DNA of 20,725 nt. It comes from Roseimaritima sp. (GTDB lineage Bacteria > Planctomycetota > Planctomycetia > Pirellulales > Pirellulaceae). Made by a program: the position numbers and the translations under genes. Below, one piece after another: positions 7,969 to 16,861 of the stretch; the stretch's first letter is position 1, and each line of letters opens with the position of its first letter. A model generated the notes under the pieces. That model ran no database searches. It was not told where the DNA came from and was given only the letters and a program-made list of their open reading frames with translations. The DNA lies in the NCBI GenBank assembly GCA_007124075.1, contig SLFV01000176.1, forward strand, positions 1 through 20,725, read 5' to 3'.

Positions 7969-9465
7969 ATGCGGGCGATGTTGGCACTTGATCAGGGCAC
8001 GACCAGCTCTCGGGCCATTCTATTTGATCGGCAGGGCAACATCATTGCCGTCGCGCAGCGTGAATTTCAACAGTTCTATCCGCAGGGTGGCTGGGTGGAA
8101 CACGACGCGGAAGAAATCTGGCATTCACAGCTTGCAGTCGCGCGTCAAGTGATGCAGGACGGTGGCATCGCGGCTAACGAAGTCGCTGCGATTGGGATCG
8201 CCAACCAGCGTGAAACAACGGTGGTCTGGAACCGTGCCACGGGCAAGCCCATCCATCGGGCGATCGTGTGGCAGGATCGTCGCACCGCCGATTTCTGTGA
8301 TGCCTTACGAATGCAGGGGCACGCCCCCTTGATCACCGAACGCACTGGCCTAGTGATTGACCCCTACTTTGCGGGTACAAAACTACGCTGGATTTTGGCC
8401 GAGGTCCCCGGTGCGTTGGAACTGGCCCAGCGCGGTGAACTTGCATTTGGCACGATCGATAGTTGGTTGTTGTGGAATCTCACCTCCGGGCGACTGCACA
8501 TCACCGATATTTCCAACGCCTCGCGGACCATGCTGATGAATTTGGAGACCGGACAATGGGATGATGCGTTGCTGCGGTTGCTGGAGATACCTGCCAGCGT
8601 ATTACCAGAAATTCACTGCACCAGCGAGCGTTACGGAGAATCAGATCCCCACCTACTAGGGGAAGCGATCCCGCTGGGGGCGGCCGCTGGTGATCAGCAA
8701 GCTGCCTTGTTTGGCCAAAATTGCACCCGGCATGGGATGGCCAAAAACACCTACGGGACCGGTTGCTTCATGTTGATGAACACGGGTGACCAAACCTCCC
8801 GATCGTCACGAAAACTGCTTAACAGCGTGGCATGGAGGATCGACCAAAAGACGCAGTATGCGTTGGAGGGGAGTGTTTTTATCGCCGGAGCGGCTGTTCA
8901 GTGGCTGCGAGATGGACTGGGGTTGATTGAAACATCGGCCGAAGTGGAGGATTTGGCGGGGCAAGTCCCCGATACCGACGGTGTGTATCTAGTGCCGGCG
9001 TTTGCCGGCTTGGGAGCACCTCACTGGGATGCCTACGCGCGCGGCACCGTCGTCGGAATCACGCGAGGAACCACCAAAGCGCACCTGGCGCGTGCAGCGT
9101 TGGAAGGAATCGCTTTTCAAGTTGCGGATGTTTTAACCGCAATGGAAGAAGACACCGGCGTGCCCATTGCGGAACTGCGAGTCGATGGCGGCGCGGCGGC
9201 CAACAATCTGCTGATGCAGTTTCAGGCCGACATCCTGCAAGTCCCTGTGGTACGGCCTCAAGTGATCGAAACCACGGCATTGGGGGCCGCATTCTTAGCC
9301 GGGCTGGCGGTCGGTTTTTGGGATTCGCTGGAGCAAATCGAATCGATATGGAAAGCCGAACGAATCTTTCACCCTCGGATGCCTGCCCAGCAGGCACGGA
9401 TGCGACGGGCACGGTGGCAGGAGGCATTGCAGCGATCGCGGGCCTGGGAATCACCAGCAAAGTGA
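7969..9465 (+). CDS. glpK: Glycerol kinase
   Basis: GlpK phosphorylates glycerol to sn-glycerol 3-phosphate with ATP, in the cytoplasm. The 498-residue product matches the FGGY family: [16 protein letters not shown] at the N-terminus (phosphate-binding), [17 protein letters not shown], the substrate residues RRT in WQDRRT, catalytic Asp242 in [40 protein letters not shown], and [18 protein letters not shown] 7969 has GGGAG nine bases upstream; the alternative ATG 7978 would start at MLALDQG. The glpD gene follows, with the substrate produced here. No glycerol facilitator (glpF) is present. Regulation at the RNA level is possible through the leader hairpins. E. coli GlpK is controlled by fructose bisphosphate; whether this one is cannot be read from the sequence by eye. 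Confidence 0.97.
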   Translation: MRAMLALDQGTTSSRAILFDRQGNIIAVAQREFQQFYPQGGWVEHDAEEIWHSQLAVARQVMQDGGIAANEVAAIGIANQRETTVVWNRATGKPIHRAIVWQDRRTADFCDALRMQGHAPLITERTGLVIDPYFAGTKLRWILAEVPGALELAQRGELAFGTIDSWLLWNLTSGRLHITDISNASRTMLMNLETGQWDDALLRLLEIPASVLPEIHCTSERYGESDPHLLGEAIPLGAAAGDQQAALFGQNCTRHGMAKNTYGTGCFMLMNTGDQTSRSSRKLLNSVAWRIDQKTQYALEGSVFIAGAAVQWLRDGLGLIETSAEVEDLAGQVPDTDGVYLVPAFAGLGAPHWDAYARGTVVGITRGTTKAHLARAALEGIAFQVADVLTAMEEDTGVPIAELRVDGGAAANNLLMQFQADILQVPVVRPQVIETTALGAAFLAGLAVGFWDSLEQIESIWKAERIFHPRMPAQQARMRRARWQEALQRSRAWESPAK

Positions 9466-9565
9466 TTCAAACACCGTCTGCTGCGTAGGGCGTGTGCGAT
9501 TGGCAGGCCCCCGACCTATGAAACGCACTGCCCGAATTCGTGAACCTGTGGAACACCTGATAACC

Positions 9566-11149
9566 ATGCAACGTTCGGCCAACCTCCAGCGGATCGGACA
9601 GCAAACGGACCCCTGGGACGTGATCGTTATCGGCGGGGGAGCGACCGGCGCCAGTATTCTGCTGGACGCCGCCACTCGCGGAATGTCCGCCGTGCTTGTG
9701 GAACAGCATGACTTCGGCAAAGGAACCTCCAGCCGATCGACCAAACTGGTTCATGGTGGCGTGCGGTATTTGGCCCAGGGAAACATTGCGTTGGTCCGTG
9801 AGGCCCTGCAAGAACGATCGCGACTGCGGTCCAACGCCCCCCACATTGTCAAAGAGGTTTCGTTCTTGGTTCCCTGTGGCAAATGGTGGCAACGGATTTG
9901 GTACGGCCTGGGGTTCAAAATGTATGACCTGCTGGCAGGCCGCAGTGGATTCCGCAAGGCTCGCGGGCTGTCCTGCCGTGACTGTTTCGCACGCGTAACG
10001 ACGCTCCATCCGCGTTGGCAAGCTGGCGGGATCCTGTATTCCGACGGTCAATTCGACGATGCCCGCCTGCTAGTCAGCCTGCTACGAACCGCAAATGATC
10101 ATGGCGGTCTCGCCGTCAATTACTGCCCGGTGGAGCAGCTTTTAAAAGACGCATCCGGCCAAGTGGTTGGCGTGACCTGCCGCGACTTGGAAACGCAACA
10201 AGTGCTGCAAATTCACGGCCGGGTTGTCATTAATGCTACTGGTCCATTTGTCGATACGATTCGCAAACAAGACGATCCCTCGGTGGCAAACATGTTATCC
10301 ACCAGCCAAGGAATTCATCTGGTTTTGCCCCAACGATTCTTGCCGGGGGATACCGCGATCATCGTTCCCAAGACGCGCGACGGACGAGTGATTTTCATGA
10401 TTCCTTGGGCAGGACATGTACTGCTAGGCACAACGGACACACCACTGCCAGGTCCGGTGTTGGAGCCAACGGCCAGGATGGACGAAGTAGAATTTCTGCT
10501 TTCCACGGCGGCCGAATACCTAGCGGAACCGCCGACGCGGTCCGATGTATTAAGTGTTTTCACTGGAATTCGCCCTCTAGTGCAACCTGGGGGTGGAAAC
10601 CAATCAGGTGCTCAGAAAACGGCTGGACTTTCTCGAGATCACGCAATCACTCGAGCAAACTCGGGACTGATCACCATCACCGGAGGCAAATGGACCACCG
10701 CGCGCAAGATGGCAGAAGACTGCATTGACCGCGCGATCCAGTGGAACGACTGGGCCCCGCTGCCATGCCGCACGATGCGGCTCCGCCTGCACGGGGCACC
10801 GTCCGAAGAAAACTCGCTTCACGGCTTGCATGGCTACGGAGAGGATGCCGCCGCGATTCAACAGTTAGCCACCCATGACCCTGCCCTGTCCGTGCCGATC
10901 GTGCCCGACTATCCGCTGACGGGAGCGGAGGTCGTTTGGAATGTTCGTCATGAGATGGCCCGCACCTTGGAAGACGTATTGGCCAGACGCAACCGGTTAT
11001 TGTTTCTAAATGCGGGCGCAGCGCAGCAGGCCGCTCCGGCGGTTGCCCACTGGATGGCAAAAGAACTGAACCGGCATGGTTCGTGGGAAGCACAACAGGT
11101 CGCGGCTTTTGAGCAAACTCTCTCGCATTTTCGGCTGGCGGAAACCTGA
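9566..11149 (+). CDS. glpD: Aerobic glycerol-3-phosphate dehydrogenase (FAD)
   Basis: GlpD oxidises glycerol 3-phosphate to dihydroxyacetone phosphate and passes electrons to quinone at the membrane. The product shows the FAD dinucleotide motif VIGGGATGASILLDAATRG at residues 21-39, KGTSSRSTKLVHGGVRYLAQ just after, INATGPFVD, IPWAGHVLLGTTDTP, FTGIRPLV, and ITGGKWTTARKMAED near residue 390. The start is uncertain: GTG 9494, ATG 9518 and ATG 9566 are all in frame. ATG 9566 leaves 16 residues before WDVIVIGGG, which is normal for the family, and gives 527 residues; none has a clear ribosome site. It lies about 100 bases after glpK, probably in one operon. The alkB-like gene follows 56 bases later. 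Confidence 0.95.
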   Translation: MQRSANLQRIGQQTDPWDVIVIGGGATGASILLDAATRGMSAVLVEQHDFGKGTSSRSTKLVHGGVRYLAQGNIALVREALQERSRLRSNAPHIVKEVSFLVPCGKWWQRIWYGLGFKMYDLLAGRSGFRKARGLSCRDCFARVTTLHPRWQAGGILYSDGQFDDARLLVSLLRTANDHGGLAVNYCPVEQLLKDASGQVVGVTCRDLETQQVLQIHGRVVINATGPFVDTIRKQDDPSVANMLSTSQGIHLVLPQRFLPGDTAIIVPKTRDGRVIFMIPWAGHVLLGTTDTPLPGPVLEPTARMDEVEFLLSTAAEYLAEPPTRSDVLSVFTGIRPLVQPGGGNQSGAQKTAGLSRDHAITRANSGLITITGGKWTTARKMAEDCIDRAIQWNDWAPLPCRTMRLRLHGAPSEENSLHGLHGYGEDAAAIQQLATHDPALSVPIVPDYPLTGAEVVWNVRHEMARTLEDVLARRNRLLFLNAGAAQQAAPAVAHWMAKELNRHGSWEAQQVAAFEQTLSHFRLAET

Positions 11150-11205
11150 ATGCCACTGGCAGCTTGGGAAAGACCGGCTAGACGCATTTGTGGATTGAAG
11201 TGGAC

Positions 11206-11790
11206 ATGACGAACATGATTGAAACGATCCAACTCCGCGATGGCGGCATCCTCCGTTATGCGAAAGTCTTGCTGCCCATCAAACTTGCCGACGAATACTT
11301 TAGCAAGATTCAGCAAGACTGCATTTGGGAGCAAAAGCCTGGGCTCTTCGGGCACATGCAACCTCGATTAATCGCATCGTACGGCAACAAAGGGATAACC
11401 TATCGCTACTCGGGCACCTTAAACGTGGCTTTGCCGTGGACACCAACGCTGCTTGCGATCAAACAGAGGATCGAAGCAGTTGAGGGGAGGTACAACTACT
11501 GCCTTCTGAATCGCTACCGGTCAGGCCAAGACAGCATGGGACTGCATGCGGACGACGAGCCTGAAATGGGAAATGTGATCGGTTCCCTGTCGTTGGGAGC
11601 GACCAGGATGTTCCGCATCCGGCATAACAAGACCAAGGAAACGCTGAAATTTACACTCGGCCACGGTTCGCTGCTGATCATGGGGGGAACGACGCAACAG
11701 TTTTGGAAGCATGAGGTTCCCAAGACCAAACAGCGGGTCGGCGAGCGAATCAACCTGACATTCCGACAGATCGTGCAAAAAAACTGCTAG
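11206..11790 (+). CDS. AlkB-like Fe(II)/2-oxoglutarate dioxygenase (DNA dealkylation repair)
   Basis: The 194-residue protein resembles the ALKBH2/3-type branch of AlkB enzymes, which remove 1-methyladenine and 3-methylcytosine damage by oxidative demethylation. The iron ligands are His114 and Asp116 in MGLHADDEPEMG and His169 in WKHEVPK; the 2-oxoglutarate arginine lies in RINLTFR (181-187). The nucleotide-recognition segment QPRLIASYGNKGITYRYSG (52-70) and NRYRSGQDSMG (102-112) are also typical. ATG 11206 is chosen over TTG 11188; ATG 11215 is possible. The stop codon overlaps that of the convergent kinase gene in a shared CTAG. A photolyase-type gene lies 2.2 kb away, so two direct-reversal DNA repair families sit near each other, though not in one operon. 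Confidence 0.93.
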   Translation: MTNMIETIQLRDGGILRYAKVLLPIKLADEYFSKIQQDCIWEQKPGLFGHMQPRLIASYGNKGITYRYSGTLNVALPWTPTLLAIKQRIEAVEGRYNYCLLNRYRSGQDSMGLHADDEPEMGNVIGSLSLGATRMFRIRHNKTKETLKFTLGHGSLLIMGGTTQQFWKHEVPKTKQRVGERINLTFRQIVQKNC

Positions 11791-13853
11791 CGGAGGGCGG
11801 CCACTTCCTGGACGGTTCCATAGATTTCAGTCACGCGTCCGCTAACATCCGTGATTGGGTGCCCACGTACCAACAAACGTCGACCGCGTCCCAACTTCGC
11901 GTTCGTTCGAACCGTGAATTCGTAGGGCTGTCCCGTTTTCACTGCTCGTTCAATGCATTGCCGAAAGGGTTCGACGTCCTCAGCCACCAGTGCCTTTAAG
12001 AACGTTTCCAGGTTGGGTTCACACCGCTTCGGTTGCCTGTCGATCAGCGCGTACAGTTCGTCATTCCATTGGATCCTATCGGATTGTAAATCCAGTTCCC
12101 ATGTCCCCAAACGCGCCAGCCGCGTGAATTCTCGCAGGCGATTTTGACTACGTCGCAACTCTGTTTCGGCGACTTTGCGTTGGGTAATATCGCGTAGATT
12201 CGTCACCAGTAACGATTCCCCATCCAGGTTCACAACGCGTCCTGAAATCAACACATGAACCTCGCCACCTTGGCTGTTTCGGAATCGAGTTTCAAAATTA
12301 TCGATCTGCCCACGTAAGTTCAGCTCTTCCAAAAACCGCTGCCGACGTTCCGGTTCCAGCCACAGGTTCAACTCCGGAACGGTTTTTCCCAACACCTGAC
12401 TCAATTGGAAGCCAAAACCTTCCAGAAACACCTCATTCGTCTCCACGACATCACCCTCGGGCCACCGCGTCAGCAGCACCGGATCGGGGGCATGCGTGAA
12501 TAGCAAATGCAATCGTGCCTCACGTTCAATCCTTCGCTGCCGTTGGGTTCTGCGTTTTTTCACGCGACTGGCAAGCTCTGAATCGCCTTGACCTGCTTGC
12601 GTCAACAGATTGATTGCGAGGTCAAAATCACCCAGGCTGATTGCCCGCTTAGCGAACTCGACCCGGGTTCGATTGAGGGTTTCGATTGCTGCTTGATTAT
12701 CAGGCCACAGCTCAACCGCTTCCCCCAACAGGTTTAGCGCAACTCCAAAGCCGTCGTATCCCTGCCCTTGATTGGCTTGTTCTATGTAACGCTGAGCCCG
12801 TGCGACCATCCGTTCGCTTTCCTGATGCTTCTGGTACGACAGGATTGCGGCTTGAAACTCTTCCACCGATGCATATCGATCACCCGGGGCGGTCGCCATC
12901 GCCCGCATCGCAACATCCATCAGCGCACCGCTGACACGCGTGGGGCGAATTTTATTTTTGGCTGCGGCGCGGATGCAATCCAAAACGTTTTCGCCGTGAT
13001 GGGGCGGCAGACCGGTCAACACATGAAACAAGACCGCCCCCAGCAGATAAACATCGGTCGCGGTGCTGACCGAATCCAAAGCACCCGCGGCCAATTCAGG
13101 CGCCATATAAGCGGGCGTTCCACCGATAGACTGTCGCATATTGGCGTCGACCTGCACCGGAACCGAAAGGGCCAATCCCCAGTCGGCTAGTAAGACCTCA
13201 CCGAATCGCCCCAGCATTACATTTTCCGGTTTGATATCGCGATGCAACAATCCCCGAGAATGCGCGTAACGAATCGCATCGCAAAGCCGCATCAAAATAC
13301 CTAGATTGTTCTCTAAGCTTTCGACTCGTAACACCTCCGCCCACGTTGTTCCATCGATTCGCTTCATCGAATAGAACAGCTTGCCATCATGGTTCGTGGC
13401 CAGTTCGTGTAAGGCGATCACGTTGGGGTGGTCCAGACCTCCAACCGTCCTGGCCTCGGTCAGAAACCGCTCGCGAGCCGCAGGACTTTCTGTCAACTCG
13501 TCTCGCAAGACTTTTACCGCTACCTCACGGTCAACGGCTCGCTGGTGAGCCTGATAGACGATCGCGCTGCCCCCCTGTCCCAGAGCCCCGAACAGGCGGT
13601 AGTCGCAGCCATCTGCCCCCGACTGCCCTCGCAGCACGATCGACCTCTCTGGTAAGTGCCAACGCTGACGGTCCGAAAGCGGCTCCGAACCACTATCGAT
13701 GGTTTCCTGCAAAAGCGACGTTCCCTCCGCGTTTGCTGTACCAGGGGAAACCCCCAGGTCGACGGTAATGGTCAAGTGCTCACCCTGCGGTTTTTCCAGC
13801 TCCGCCAGCAGATGAGGATCGGCCAGGAGTGTTTCAAGCAAGCTATTGGTCAT
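11787..13853 (-). CDS. Ser/Thr protein kinase with two C-terminal PAS domains
   Basis: This 688-residue protein carries an N-terminal Hanks-type kinase domain (about 85-340): glycine loop LGQGGSAIVY (91-100), Lys114 in VAVKVL, catalytic HRDIKPEN (204-211), DWG at 224-226 in place of DFG, and GTPAYMAPE (245-253). Residues 341-445 are helical and TPR-like (ALNLLGEAVELWPDNQAAIE). Two PAS domains follow: about 446-560, ending in the PAC-like VTNLRDITQRK, and about 575-685, ending in YGTVQEVA. The protein stops there; there is no histidine kinase, GGDEF or other output after the sensors, and no membrane segment. PAS input probably controls the kinase, or the PAS domains dock partners; this is inference. 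The start has no clear Shine-Dalgarno and overlaps an upstream open frame by ATGA, so translational coupling is possible. Confidence 0.93.
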   Translation of the reverse strand: MTNSLLETLLADPHLLAELEKPQGEHLTITVDLGVSPGTANAEGTSLLQETIDSGSEPLSDRQRWHLPERSIVLRGQSGADGCDYRLFGALGQGGSAIVYQAHQRAVDREVAVKVLRDELTESPAARERFLTEARTVGGLDHPNVIALHELATNHDGKLFYSMKRIDGTTWAEVLRVESLENNLGILMRLCDAIRYAHSRGLLHRDIKPENVMLGRFGEVLLADWGLALSVPVQVDANMRQSIGGTPAYMAPELAAGALDSVSTATDVYLLGAVLFHVLTGLPPHHGENVLDCIRAAAKNKIRPTRVSGALMDVAMRAMATAPGDRYASVEEFQAAILSYQKHQESERMVARAQRYIEQANQGQGYDGFGVALNLLGEAVELWPDNQAAIETLNRTRVEFAKRAISLGDFDLAINLLTQAGQGDSELASRVKKRRTQRQRRIEREARLHLLFTHAPDPVLLTRWPEGDVVETNEVFLEGFGFQLSQVLGKTVPELNLWLEPERRQRFLEELNLRGQIDNFETRFRNSQGGEVHVLISGRVVNLDGESLLVTNLRDITQRKVAETELRRSQNRLREFTRLARLGTWELDLQSDRIQWNDELYALIDRQPKRCEPNLETFLKALVAEDVEPFRQCIERAVKTGQPYEFTVRTNAKLGRGRRLLVRGHPITDVSGRVTEIYGTVQEVAALR

Positions 13854-14023
13854 GGTGATACGATTGTTTCTTCAAGCGGTCCGAGATCCACATCCAGCCT
13901 ACCCAATCGATCGACCTGGCGATTGAAAACCCGATCGGTTTCAACGTTTTTTTCGGTCCCCTGGGCTAGTTCCCACGCGATTGCAGTCCCGCCAGCCTTT
14001 GCCGTCGTCGCTGCGGAATCGCC
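13850..14023 (-). other. Coding-like open stretch without a start codon, overlapping the kinase start
   Basis: Between the photolyase fusion and the kinase, one minus-strand frame stays open for 57 codons and ends in TGA within ATGA, where ATG is the kinase start. Its translation looks protein-like (TAKAGGTAIAWELAQ, then TDRVFNRQVDRLGRLDVDL and PLEETIVSP), with many purine-first codons. No ATG, GTG or TTG occurs near its head; a TAG lies just upstream. A run of seven A (minus strand) within it could be a frameshift site. It may be the remains of a small gene, a frameshifted ORF, or chance. Confidence 0.25.
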
Positions 14024-14027
14024 CTAA

Positions 14028-16532
14028 TCACTCGAACAGCGACGACTGCTGGGGTACGGGAGACTCCCCGGACAACCGATCGCTGCCCTGCAGGTCGGAT
14101 TGCCTCAGTAGCCAACCCCCCATGATTCTACCCGCCACTGCCAGCCCGCTTTCGAAAGCACCCTCGATGCGTGGGCCCCCGCACCAATCCCCACAGGCCC
14201 CCAATCGAAGCTGAGGATCAAACAAACATTTTTCCGGAAGCGGAGTCATCGGCAGCGCATGTCGCCAGCGATGCATGATCACCGATGTCGGCTGCGGAAA
14301 GGGTTGCTGCAGCACACGCTGCATTTCGCGCAACATCTCATTCTGGACAAACTCGGGCGAAGCCTCAAGGTGCTGCTGACTCCAATGCGTCCCCGCGTGG
14401 ACCACCCACGCATCAATCGCGGGGCGTTTCGCCTTGCTGGAATTCCTCGCGATCCAGCTAAGCACGGGCGATTCTACGAACGCGGCATCAAAGCCCGGTT
14501 GGATCGGTTTTTCGGGTTGCACCATCATGGCCCAACAACCTGCCGTCTCGGCTTGGCTGGCGCGCACTGCCAGGGCGGGGGCTACGCCTGACAACAGCCC
14601 AACCGACTGCGCCGCGGGAGCGGAAACAATCACTGCATCAAACCCCGACCACCGATTGGCCTCCAAATCCAGCAGTGTCCAGGCTTTGGCTTCGCGACGC
14701 AACGATTGAATCTCTGTTCGCAATACGATCTTCAGATCCTCGGCCAAATGTTTGCCGATGGCATTCATGCCAGGCAAGCCGACATACCGACGGGTCGCGG
14801 AGGTTTGCGAGACGTTCCGGTCACGACCGATCGCGACAACTAAACCTTCCCAGGCAGCAACGCACCCGACGGCTTGCCACGCTTTTACGTGGCGTCGGAA
14901 AGTTTTGCCCCGAGCTGTGAAGTACTGGGCACCATGATCAAACGACAGCCCCCTGTCGGTTCGCCGGGTTGCCATCCGACCACCCGGACCGCGACTCTTC
15001 TCAAAAACCGTGACATCAAATCCATGATCTTGCAACACGCGAGCCGCCATCAGCCCCGACAGGCCGGCGCCGATGACGGCGACTCGGGGCACGGGTTCAA
15101 CCAACGGACGGAAGACAAGTTTACGAAACGCATGCTGATCGATCCGCTGCAGGCTGTCGGCTGTCGGGCGTGTCCGCACGCTGCCCAGCACTTTGGTTTC
15201 CGGATGAAATGGTCGATCGAATTGCCCAAAACACCACAAAATTCCCCCGTACGAAGAGGGGTCACGACCATCCAACGCGTAACGATGATTTAAATCGATC
15301 ACGGTTCGTAGTGCGTCACGAGGGTCCGCGAACCACTGCAGCAGAGCCTTTCCCCAAGTCATTCGCAGGTTATTGTGCAGTTCGCCTTGCCGTAAAAGCG
15401 ATTGCTGGGCTGCATCCCACAAAAGATCGCCGGTTCGACCGCGAGCAAGCGTTTCCCAATCGAACAAGGCGGGACGTCGATCGCTGCGATGCCCCAGGAG
15501 GGTTTGTTGCGCCCAACTTGGCAGGGCCGACCACCGCGCATGATCGGGGCGATAGTAACAAAATGCGTACGCCAACTCGCGCCAAATAAGTAGTTCGTCC
15601 AGGTATTTTTGGGCACCTTGATTGTCCATCTCCGCGGCCTCACGAGCCAAACGAAAGGGAGAAACCATTCCATAATGCAGGTAGGCCGACATCCGACTGG
15701 CTCCCAGTCGTGTCGGATCATTGCGGCGTTTGGCGTAGTGCGTCATGTCCTGGACCACGAATCGATTCCATCTCCGATATCCGGATTGCGTTCCACCAAC
15801 CGTGTGGGTGACCGGACCAATCGAATGGTCGATACGGCATTGGCTGATCGCGTCGGCTAAATCCAAGGACTGCAAATCCAGTGGCTCCAGCGGCAGCGCT
15901 GGCACCGCAAGGCCAGTCGGCTCCCACGCCGTTGGTCGATACACTTGACGGACTCGTCGCTGATATTCCGTATCCGTCGCCTTGCGATACGCGAATGCCC
16001 GCTCGTAAGCCTTCCCCACCCGTCGCATCGGCATAACGCATGCCGTATCCACCGCCAAAACCGCTGCGGGGGTCGTGGCGGCAAGACGCCTGGTCCAGCG
16101 GGCCAGTGGGTCGACCGGCATTTGTTCCGTCACAACGACCGCCGACCGCCGCGACAGTATTTTCAAATAGGGGGAATCATTACCCCTATGCTCCAGATGG
16201 AAGACGTAGGGAATGCCCTGTTTGAGAAACTGCTGCTGCACATCTCGGGCCCCTTGCAAAATGAATGCGTGATGACGATCCGACGCAAAGGGATACCTTT
16301 CGGTCAAGGCGTGGTACACCAGCAACGGCCGTCGTACATGCCGCGCCACGTGAATCGCCACATCCAACGCCGGATTTTCTTCGGCCCGAACCGCCGTCCG
16401 CATCCAATACAGCACGAATTCACCAGAGGATGCGACTGCCGAACCTAAATAATCAATGCGCTCGGCAAGATGGGCTGGAAACTTGGGGAATCCAAATGCT
16501 GATTCTTGCTGACCTGTGCGATTCTGATTCAT
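14028..16532 (-). CDS. Fusion of class II-like photolyase and renalase-like FAD oxidoreductase
   Basis: One frame of 834 residues joins two flavoprotein domains. Residues about 25-458 resemble class II DNA photolyases, which split cyclobutane pyrimidine dimers using light: VLYWMRTAVRAEENPALDVA (40-59), LDELLIWRELAYAFCYY (311-327), WAQQTLLGHRSDRR (340-353), LLWDAAQQSLL, LRMTWGKALLQW (389-400) and LDGRDPSSYGGILW (420-433). After a linker, residues 482-812 form a renalase/amine-oxidase-like domain: VAVIGAGLSGLMAARVL (484-500), FEKSRGPGGRMATRR, FDHGAQYFTAR and GDWCGGPRIEGAFESG (781-796). In class II enzymes DGRDPNGY is followed by an HDRxW segment; here it is FDRPF, so substrate handling may differ. 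ATG 16532 is chosen: it has AGGGGA four bases upstream, and the open frame beyond it (to 16850) looks non-coding. Family calls are firm; the joint function is unknown. Confidence 0.9.
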   Translation of the reverse strand: MNQNRTGQQESAFGFPKFPAHLAERIDYLGSAVASSGEFVLYWMRTAVRAEENPALDVAIHVARHVRRPLLVYHALTERYPFASDRHHAFILQGARDVQQQFLKQGIPYVFHLEHRGNDSPYLKILSRRSAVVVTEQMPVDPLARWTRRLAATTPAAVLAVDTACVMPMRRVGKAYERAFAYRKATDTEYQRRVRQVYRPTAWEPTGLAVPALPLEPLDLQSLDLADAISQCRIDHSIGPVTHTVGGTQSGYRRWNRFVVQDMTHYAKRRNDPTRLGASRMSAYLHYGMVSPFRLAREAAEMDNQGAQKYLDELLIWRELAYAFCYYRPDHARWSALPSWAQQTLLGHRSDRRPALFDWETLARGRTGDLLWDAAQQSLLRQGELHNNLRMTWGKALLQWFADPRDALRTVIDLNHRYALDGRDPSSYGGILWCFGQFDRPFHPETKVLGSVRTRPTADSLQRIDQHAFRKLVFRPLVEPVPRVAVIGAGLSGLMAARVLQDHGFDVTVFEKSRGPGGRMATRRTDRGLSFDHGAQYFTARGKTFRRHVKAWQAVGCVAAWEGLVVAIGRDRNVSQTSATRRYVGLPGMNAIGKHLAEDLKIVLRTEIQSLRREAKAWTLLDLEANRWSGFDAVIVSAPAAQSVGLLSGVAPALAVRASQAETAGCWAMMVQPEKPIQPGFDAAFVESPVLSWIARNSSKAKRPAIDAWVVHAGTHWSQQHLEASPEFVQNEMLREMQRVLQQPFPQPTSVIMHRWRHALPMTPLPEKCLFDPQLRLGACGDWCGGPRIEGAFESGLAVAGRIMGGWLLRQSDLQGSDRLSGESPVPQQSSLFE

Positions 16533-16861
16533 TTTGTCCCCTGGGCTGACCTCACGACAGCCATTTGCCGCGGTTTTTTGCCGTTTGATTTCGAAACGTC
16601 GATTAACTGTACCTGCCTGGCCAGGAACGTCCAGATCGCAACGCCACCCCCTTTCAGCACGGCTATCAAGGCGGTCACTCGGGTTCCAACGGCGGGCCGG
16701 CATGAAATATTCGATTTTTTTGCACGGCAAAGGCCTCGCGGCGTCACTACTTCTGGTAGGCGTGAAGGTACCAACATCGCCACATGCCTTCGCCGTAACG
16801 GCGCTTTCCCGCTTTGTCCCATGCGTCGATTTCCCCCCCCACTCCCACACTTAGTGAACCC
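16533..16861. other. Divergent intergenic region (329 bases)
   Basis: This lies between the oppositely oriented photolyase fusion and the 748-residue membrane protein gene, so it must hold promoters for both, but I find no convincing -35/-10 pair. It contains a 10-bp palindrome CCTGGCCAGG (16616-16625), several T-runs (16575-16579 and 16714-16720) and a C8 run (16833-16840) 21 bases before ATG 16862. A 50-codon ORF (16702-16854) starting MKYSIFLHGKGLAASLLLVG has a signal-like start but no ribosome site or typical cleavage site. Confidence 0.5.

Noticed and set aside
13346..13768. Plus-strand ORFs antisense to the kinase
   Set aside because: Arg/Pro/Ser-rich shadows of a well-supported kinase domain; no start signals.
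16533..16850. In-frame extension of the photolyase fusion (106 codons)
   Set aside because: The translation is Arg/Thr/Cys-rich and unstructured, and ATG 16532 has AGGGGA at good spacing and suits the photolyase N-terminus.
16702..16854. 50-codon ORF with a signal-peptide-like start, ending seven bases before ATG 16862
   Set aside because: No ribosome site, no clear cleavage site, and the second half (FVPCVDFPPHSHT) looks random; recorded only under the intergenic entry.
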